Positions 4,491-8,038 of a stretch of 8,038 nt of DNA are shown in pieces; position 1 is the first letter of the stretch, and every line of letters starts with the position of its first letter. The translations under genes and the position numbers were made by a program. A model generated the notes under the pieces. The model did not search any database. It had not been told where the DNA came from and worked only from the letters and a program-made list of their open reading frames with translations. The DNA is from CAG-390 sp964590755 (GTDB taxonomy: Bacteria; Bacillota; Clostridia; Oscillospirales; CAG-272). The DNA lies in assembly GCA_964590755.1 (NCBI GenBank), contig CAZPYK010000074.1, positions 1 to 8,038 on the forward strand, read 5' to 3'.

Positions 4491-4790
4491 TTATTTGTCC
4501 GAGTTCTCGTTTTTGAGCTTTTCTATCGCTCTTTTGTAGCCGCCGGTGCCGTAATTGAGGCACTTGTTGACTCTGCCGATCGTTGCGGAGCTGATCTTGA
4601 GCTCCTCCTGTATGCGCTGGTATGGTATCCCTTCGTCGAGCAGCATGGCGGTCTCCAGCCGCTGAGTCATGTCAAGAAGCTCCTTGATCGTGCAAAGATC
4701 CTCAAACAGCTCATAGCATTCGTCGATCGAGTCGAGGGAAAGTATGGCTTTGAAGAGCTTGTCGGTCGCTTCGCTGTGTTTTAGTGCCAT
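4491..4790 (-). CDS. YerC/YecD-family TrpR-like transcriptional regulator
   Basis: This 99-residue protein is the usual size for the YerC/YecD family, which is related to the TrpR fold and widespread in Firmicutes. The family's regulon is not well defined. An alpha-helical N-terminal half (residues 8-52, with FEDLCTIKELLDMTQRLE) is followed by a helix-turn-helix: GIPYQRIQEELKISSATIGR (54-73), then VNKCLNYGTGGY (74-85), the most recognisable signature. The start is set by GGAGG (CCTCC on plus at 4797-4801) 6 bp before the ATG at 4790. It lies between the transporter genes and the TIM-barrel gene on the same strand. A MITE-like sequence abuts its stop codon and a half copy lies just upstream. 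Whether it controls the neighbouring amino acid transporter is unknown. B. subtilis yerC is the nearest name I recall, but orthology is not shown. Confidence 0.9.
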   Translation of the reverse strand: MALKHSEATDKLFKAILSLDSIDECYELFEDLCTIKELLDMTQRLETAMLLDEGIPYQRIQEELKISSATIGRVNKCLNYGTGGYKRAIEKLKNENSDK

Positions 4791-4823
4791 GGGGAACCTC
4801 CGTGAACTTATTCTTTAGTTTAC

Positions 4824-4927
4824 CCTACGCTAAGGAAATTTGTAAAATTATGACGGATTTTATACAAGCAAGTGAGTGAACACGCGCCAAGGCGCAGGTG
4901 TCGGCCGTGAATCGTGCGGTGTTTCCT
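4824..4927. repeat. Half copy of the MITE-like element (right half)
   Basis: The 104 bp align to 4388-4490: CCTACGC, AATTTGT, TGACGGATTTTAT, CAAGCAAGTGAGT, AACACGCGCCAAGGCGCAGG, TGTGCGGT ending in CCTTTA. Several substitutions and one indel show it is older than a recent copy. The matching left half and left inverted terminus are absent; 4791-4823 holds only the YerC-like RBS region. It occupies the presumed promoter region of the YerC-like gene. On the minus strand both copies carry TTG-Y-ATAAAATCC, which resembles an extended -10. Confidence 0.75.
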
Positions 4928-5052
4928 TTAATAGTTTAGCACACCGGCGAAGAAAAATCAAGCCCCGTGTGCCGATTTCGGCAAAAAGAGAGTATGCGGC
5001 GTGAAAAACGCGAAACCATCGGGCGGGCGGTGGCTCGGCAAAGACGAAGTTC

Positions 5053-5088
5053 AAGGCTCGGATACGGATCCGACCTTACCCGAGCCTT
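5053..5088 (-). terminator. Possible hairpin at the permease 3' end
   Basis: AAGGCTCGG (5053-5061) and CCGAGCCTT (5080-5088) are a perfect 9-bp inverted repeat spanning the permease stop codon, with GGATCCGTATCC in the loop. On the minus strand the stem is followed by GAACTTCGTCTTTG, only weakly T-rich. It could stabilise or end the transcript, but it is not a textbook terminator. The adjoining stretch 4928-5052 shows no gene. Confidence 0.4.
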
Positions 5089-5732
5089 AAGGACATTCTT
5101 CTTTCGAGCGCGCCGAAAAGGATCGTGAGTATGCCCGAAAAGATCAAATAAAACGCTCCCGTCAGAAGCAACGGCCTGATTATGCCCTGCGATTTGACGA
5201 AGGCTTCTCCCGCCCAAATGAGCTCATAAACAGAGATCACGCGAGCGAGGGAGGTGTCCTTTACAAGCGTTATGACCTCGTTGCTCATAGGGGGCAGTAT
5301 CCGGCGAATGACCTGCAAAAGCACCACCTTGAAAAATATCTGTGTGCGGCTCATGCCGAGCACCTTGCCCGCCTCGTATTGCCCGGCGGGGATGCTTTCG
5401 ATGCCGCCGCGGTAGATCTCGGAAAAATAGCAGGCGTAGTTGAAGATGAACGCCGCAAGCACGGCGATAAATCTGCCGCTGTTGCCGGTGCCCCATATAT
5501 TGTTGCCGAAAAAGAGACCGGGTCCGAAATATATCACGATGAGCTGAAGCATCAGCGGAGTTCCGCGCACGACCCAGACCACGGCTTTGATCGCCGCGCG
5601 AAGCGGTCGCAGCCGACTCATCGACCCCAGGGCTATCAAAAGTCCCAGCGGGATCGCTCCGAGCAGGGTCAAAAAGAATATTTCAAGCGTTTTTACAAAC
5701 CCTTCGCACAGGGTGGTGAAGATCTGAAGCAT
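5076..5732 (-). CDS. Polar amino acid ABC transporter permease (HisM/GlnP family)
   Basis: This 218-residue integral membrane protein forms the translocation path for an amino acid and couples to a GlnQ-type ATPase. Hydrophobic segments lie at about 15-37, 50-75, 88-107, 150-170 and 186-207. Family marks are VVRGTPLMLQL (54-64), NYACYFSEIYRGGIESIP (98-115) and the EAA loop YEAGKVLGMSRTQIFFKVVL (119-138) that docks on the ATPase, followed by PPMSNEVITLVKDTSLA (147-163). The gene starts 28 bp after the binding-protein stop codon, so the two are co-transcribed. No clear Shine-Dalgarno precedes the ATG at 5732 (the spacer is A-rich), so translation may depend on the upstream gene. The family often functions as a homodimer, consistent with a single permease here. 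No ATPase gene follows directly; the nearest is at 1167-1919. Confidence 0.95.
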   Translation of the reverse strand: MLQIFTTLCEGFVKTLEIFFLTLLGAIPLGLLIALGSMSRLRPLRAAIKAVVWVVRGTPLMLQLIVIYFGPGLFFGNNIWGTGNSGRFIAVLAAFIFNYACYFSEIYRGGIESIPAGQYEAGKVLGMSRTQIFFKVVLLQVIRRILPPMSNEVITLVKDTSLARVISVYELIWAGEAFVKSQGIIRPLLLTGAFYLIFSGILTILFGALERRMSLRLG

Positions 5733-5760
5733 GCTGTTTTGGCTTTTTGCTTTTGTAAGA

Positions 5761-6567
5761 TCACTTAACGATCTGCTGTATCACGGCTTCCTGCACGCCG
5801 TATTTTTTCGCCGTTTCGTTTATCAGGTCGCCGGATGCCGTCCAAAAGGCGTTGAACTTTTCGACAAGGTCGGAGTCCCGGCGAAAGCCGACGACAAAAT
5901 ATTCCTCGTCGTTGAGCTTCATGCCTATGGCGAGATCGGAATAGGACGTTCCCTCACTGACAAGATCGCCCGCCAGCAGAAGATCCACCACCGCCGCATC
6001 GGCAGTGCCGGCGGCGACCTCCATGACCGCCTTGGTCTGATCGGAGACTTCAACGAAGCTGCAGCCCAGGGCTTCAAGCTGCTTTTTGCCCTGCGAGCCG
6101 CCCTCGACCGCGAAATTCAGCGTTTTTAAGCTTTCCTCGGTCGTGTAGAGACCGACCTTGTCGGCGGGCAGGATAACGACCTGCGCATTTTTGCAATACG
6201 CGAGGGAAACGCCCATGCCGGCTTCGACCTCATCGTTGAGGGTCATGCCGTTCCAAACACAATCGATGGTGCGGCTCTTGAGCGCGGCGAGCTTGGTGCC
6301 CCAATCGATGACGACGAATTCGGCTTCCACCCCGAGGCTTTCGGCAAACGCCTTTGCCATGTCGGCGTCAAAGCCTATCCACTCGGAGGAGCCTTCTTCT
6401 TTATAATCCATAGGCGGATAATCGGTGATGCCTATGACCAACTTGCCTTTGGTTTGGATGTATTCCGCGTCGGTCTCGTCGGACGAGCATCCGGCAAAGG
6501 CAAGGCAGGCCGCAAGCATTGCAAGCGCCAATATCAAAGAAAGAATCGCAGTTTTGTAATTTTTCAT
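5761..6567 (-). CDS. Amino acid ABC transporter substrate-binding lipoprotein (family 3)
   Basis: This 268-residue extracytoplasmic receptor captures a polar amino acid and delivers it to the permease. A lipoprotein signal peptide is clear: MKNYKT, a hydrophobic core (7-25) and cysteines in a lipobox setting at Cys21 (LAAC) and Cys27 (FAGC-SSD). Cys27, followed by a polar SSDETD linker, looks the natural anchor by context, whereas Cys21 fits the lipobox better. Family 3 marks are LVIGITDYPPMDY (43-55), GFDADMAKAFAESLGV, IDWGTKLAALKSRTIDCVWN, GMTLNDE, and EGGSQG in the second lobe. The start at 6567 is chosen because GGAG (6577-6574) lies 6 bp upstream and it yields the signal peptide; the frame remains open to 6762, across the promoter. 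First gene of an operon with the permease. The ligand cannot be told from sequence. Confidence 0.95.
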   Translation of the reverse strand: MKNYKTAILSLILALAMLAACLAFAGCSSDETDAEYIQTKGKLVIGITDYPPMDYKEEGSSEWIGFDADMAKAFAESLGVEAEFVVIDWGTKLAALKSRTIDCVWNGMTLNDEVEAGMGVSLAYCKNAQVVILPADKVGLYTTEESLKTLNFAVEGGSQGKKQLEALGCSFVEVSDQTKAVMEVAAGTADAAVVDLLLAGDLVSEGTSYSDLAIGMKLNDEEYFVVGFRRDSDLVEKFNAFWTASGDLINETAKKYGVQEAVIQQIVK

Positions 6568-6633
6568 TTCGGTCTCCGTTCCGCGGGACGGCAGCGGTTG
6601 CCGTGCTCCGCTTGTGCTTTCGCACTTTAGTGT
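6568..6633 (-). promoter_or_regulatory. 5' leader of the binding-protein gene with two small hairpins
   Basis: Between the predicted start site near 6633 and the ATG lie about 66 nt. On the minus strand these contain GTGC-GAAA-GCAC (6625-6614, a GNRA tetraloop) and CGGCA-ACCGC-TGCCG just before the RBS. The hairpins are short. I see no known riboswitch or T-box signature. Confidence 0.35.
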
Positions 6634-6650
6634 GCTAATATAATAGCACA
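6631..6650. promoter_or_regulatory. Dyad TGTGCTA-N6-TAGCACA over the -10 (candidate operator)
   Basis: A perfect 7-bp dyad with a 6-bp centre covers the -10 element and the start site of the transporter promoter. A third TGTGCT lies at 6613-6618; together with AGCACAAG (6645-6652) it makes an outer 8-bp pair CTTGTGCT/AGCACAAG. This placement is typical for repressor sites. The regulator is not identifiable; the local YerC/TrpR-like protein is one untested candidate. Confidence 0.5.
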
Positions 6651-6668
6651 AGAAAACAGATCTGTCAA
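6640..6668 (-). promoter_or_regulatory. Sigma-A promoter of the binding protein/permease operon
   Basis: On the minus strand TTGACA (6668-6663), a 17-bp spacer (6662-6646) and TATTAT (6645-6640) give a near-perfect promoter. Start would be near 6633. It lies about 70 bp upstream of the binding-protein ATG and directs transcription away from the DUF378 gene. Confidence 0.9.
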
Positions 6669-6783
6669 GGGCTTTTAAGAAATAATTTGAAAAATATCGG
6701 TCGCGAACGCATTGGCGTGAATAATATGCGTCGACGGAGGAGATACTTTTATCGAAATACATTTATGTCCGGAGGAAAATAAC

Positions 6784-7002
6784 ATGATAATGGACAAAAT
6801 CGCAATGATCGTGACTATAATCGGTGCGCTGAATTGGGGCAGCGTCGGGCTCTTCAAATTTGATGTGGTGGCATGGATATGCGGCGGGCAGACGTCGCTT
6901 GCGGCACGGATCATCTATACCGTTGTCGCGCTGGCGGGACTTTGGTGCGTTTCGCTGCTGTTTCGTTCGAACGAAAGCCTCGAAAGCGGCGATCTGAATT
7001 AA
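6784..7002 (+). CDS. DUF378 family small membrane protein
   Basis: This 72-residue protein of the DUF378 family (B. subtilis YuzA type) has no known function. Two transmembrane segments are visible: about 6-25, including the conserved GALNWG (14-19), and about 40-60 with IIYTVVALAGLWCVSLLF. A short polar tail, RSNESLESGDLN, ends it. The start at 6784 has GGAGGA (6771-6776) 7 bp upstream; a second ATG two codons on is possible. It is divergent from the transporter operon and the only clear plus-strand gene here. I see no strong promoter in 6669-6770. Palindromic repeats begin about 20 bp after the stop codon, and no terminator hairpin with a T-run is evident. Confidence 0.9.
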   Translation: MIMDKIAMIVTIIGALNWGSVGLFKFDVVAWICGGQTSLAARIIYTVVALAGLWCVSLLFRSNESLESGDLN

Positions 7003-7024
7003 GTTCGGACTATATGGTTACCCC

Positions 7025-7289
7025 GTAGGGCGTGCTACCGCCGGAAGACAAAAAACTTGCGATCTGTACGGCTGCGCCGTAGGGGCGAACTGTGTTCGCC
7101 TGTCGAATGCCGGTGTTGCGGGCGACCACAGGTCGCCCCTACGGGAGAGGTGCGAACATTATGCGCCGACGTAAAATAATGCGCTGACCGGCGGCGGGAG
7201 CAGCAGCTCGGCGAAGCCGAGGTAGCACGCCCTACGATATAGCCATTTAGATTGTGCGAGATGTATGAGTCGGTGCGGACATGGGGCGA
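7025..7289. repeat. Composite repeat X3 (third cloverleaf core with arms)
   Basis: A shortened left arm with GTAGGGCGTGCTAC (7025-7042) precedes a third 66-bp core (7078-7143) with ends CGTAGGGGCGA/TCGCCCCTACG. The inverted arm ending GTAGCACGCCCTAC (7193-7235) and an AGCCATTTAGATTG segment (7236-7289) follow. Between core and right arm, CGTAAAATAATGCG matches sequence at about 2179-2192. The module order equals X1. Confidence 0.75.
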
Positions 7290-7301
7290 CGACGGAAAAC
7301 G

Positions 7302-7390
7302 AAATCTTGCATTCTCCACGTCTGTAGGTGATATTTCGGCGGTTGCCAAGCCTTCCCCCACTGGGGAAGGCTCACGAAGTGCGGTGCAAA
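7302..7390 (+). repeat. 57-bp repeat plus partial two-hairpin module
   Basis: Positions 7302-7358 (CTTGCATTCTCC...CTGTAGGTGATATTTCG...GGTTGCCAAGCCTTCCCC) match 7489-7545 with three mismatches. It then runs into CCTTCCCC-CACT-GGGGAAGG and the GTGCGGTGCAAAC tail, so hairpin 1 of the two-hairpin module is missing in this copy. Confidence 0.75.
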
Positions 7391-7436
7391 CGTGGTGCGT
7401 AGCCGAAAGAAATCTTGCGTTCCGTATTTCAACATC

Positions 7437-7600
7437 GTAGGGCGTGCTACCTCGCCTGCGGCGAGCTGCTGCTCCCGCCGGAAGATAAAAATCTTGCATT
7501 CTCCGCGTCTGTAGGTGATGTTTCGACGGTTGCCAAGCCTTCCCCAGTGGGGGAAGGGGGACCGCGTAGCGGTGGATGAGGTGGGCTATTATCTTTGTTA
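7437..7600. repeat. Arm, 57-bp repeat and an inverted two-hairpin module
   Basis: A full GTAGGGCGTGCTAC arm (7437-7479) is followed by AAGAT-AAAA-ATCTT (7482-7495) and the second 57-bp copy (7489-7545). From 7538 the two-hairpin module is present in reverse: CCTTCCCC-AGTG-GGGGAAGG, ACCGC-GTA-GCGGT, GGATGAGGTGGGCTA and TATCTTTGTTAGCACC. The last part is the reverse of the GCGCTAACAAAGATGATAGCCC lead seen at about 2905 and 3032, so the inverted copy is complete on its lead side but lacks the tail. Confidence 0.75.
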
Positions 7601-7670
7601 GCACCAAACAATATTAGGTCATATTCCCGCCGAAAGACAAAAATCTTGCGATCTATACGGTTACAGGGTA

Positions 7671-7775
7671 GATTTTTGCTCGCGCAAAAATCCGCGACCT
7701 CCTCATCCGCCTCGCATTCGCTCGGCACCTTCTCAGACATGAGAAGGCTAACGAAGTGCGGTGCGAACATGCTGC
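7671..7775 (+). repeat. Palindromic module with GATTTTTGC and CCTTCTCA hairpins (copy 2)
   Basis: GATTTTTGC-TCGC-GCAAAAATC (7671-7692), GACCTCCTCATCCGCCTCGCA, CCTTCTCA-GACA-TGAGAAGG (7728-7747) and the tail GCTAACGAAGTGCGGTGCGAACATG. This is the compact form of the module at 1995-2170, lacking the roughly 70-bp middle insert. Confidence 0.8.
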
Positions 7776-8038
7776 ACAGCCGTAAGATAAAAATATTGCA
7801 ATCTATACGGCTGCGCCCTGCGGCGTAACGGGACAGAATGCGATCCTTTTGCTTGCGCAAAGAACTACCTTATTATATATAAGGCATTTGACCGCGAAGA
7901 CGAGACCCGGCGCGGTCGTTTGGCGCTCGCTTGCTTGCCGGGCGACGACAGACGAAAAAACGATCAAGATAAGCAATCAAGACAAAAATGTGAGTTGCCA
8001 AAGTAAAAACCGTTTTCAAAAGCAGTGGGCGGTATGTC
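7776..8038. other. Right end: last repeat fragment and unassigned sequence
   Basis: AAGAT-AAAA-ATATT (7784-7797) is a decayed copy of the small hairpin module. After about 7830 I recognise no gene or repeat. CCTTA-TTATATA-TAAGG (about 7868-7884) is an AT-rich dyad that could be promoter-like on either strand, but the matching -35 elements are poor. GACCGCG...GCGCGGTC lies at about 7890-7917. A minus-strand frame stays open from the window edge to about 7880 and may be a gene fragment or chance. Confidence 0.35.

Noticed and set aside
6568..6633. T-box or known amino acid riboswitch before the binding-protein gene
   Set aside because: The leader is only about 66 nt, without T-box sequence, specifier loop or terminator/antiterminator pair. 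A DNA-binding operator fits better.
7861..8038. Open minus-strand frame entering from the right edge
   Set aside because: About 54 codons without a start in view or a recognisable motif. It is too little to call a gene.

Overview
The window most likely comes from a low-to-mid GC Clostridia genome, probably a gut Oscillospirales- or Christensenellales-like lineage. The evidence is near-consensus sigma-A promoters, strong Shine-Dalgarno sites, a tRNA-Thr with a TCCA 3' end, a YerC/YecD-family TrpR-like regulator, a DUF378 membrane protein, the tail of a BspA-like leucine-rich-repeat protein, and abundant GTAGGGGCGAAC / GGGCGACCACAGGTCGCCC intergenic repeats. The phylum-level call is fairly secure; the finer placement is inference.

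Layout. Positions 1-290 hold a plus-strand terminator and a truncated C-terminal piece of an LRR surface protein (minus strand). Positions 284-862 are a 261-bp multi-hairpin sequence present twice in tandem (318-bp period, 6 mismatches). The second copy ends in the terminator of a minus-strand tRNA-Thr/tRNA-Tyr operon (promoter 1084-1112, tRNAs 979-1053 and 870-954). Positions 1167-1919 encode a polar amino acid ABC transporter ATPase. Positions about 1995-3250 are a dense mosaic of palindromic modules. Positions 3377-4255 encode a xylose-isomerase-like TIM-barrel enzyme. Positions 4297-4490 are a MITE-like element with perfect 19-bp inverted ends. Positions 4491-4790 encode the YerC-like regulator, followed by a half copy of the MITE-like element (4824-4927). 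Positions 5076-6567 encode the permease and the lipoprotein substrate-binding protein of an amino acid ABC transporter, with a consensus promoter overlapped by a dyad. Divergently, 6784-7002 (+) encodes a DUF378 membrane protein. Positions about 7025-7775 are a second mosaic of the same palindromic modules, and the last 260 bp hold nothing I can identify.

How it works together. The binding protein, permease and ATPase are the three parts normally found in one operon (solute-binding protein, permease, ATPase). All three lie on the minus strand in that order here, but about 3.2 kb of other genes and repeats separates the ATPase from the permease. The TIM-barrel and YerC-like genes lie between them, each with a copy or half copy of the same MITE-like sequence upstream.

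No gene-encoded new defence or mobile system is visible. What deserves a second look is the non-coding material: a family of two-hairpin modules whose stems change sequence but keep pairing, a cloverleaf-shaped 66-bp repeat in three copies, the MITE-like element, and the duplicated multi-hairpin block behind the tRNA operon. Many open frames across these repeats are artefacts of GC-rich palindromes and should not be annotated as proteins.
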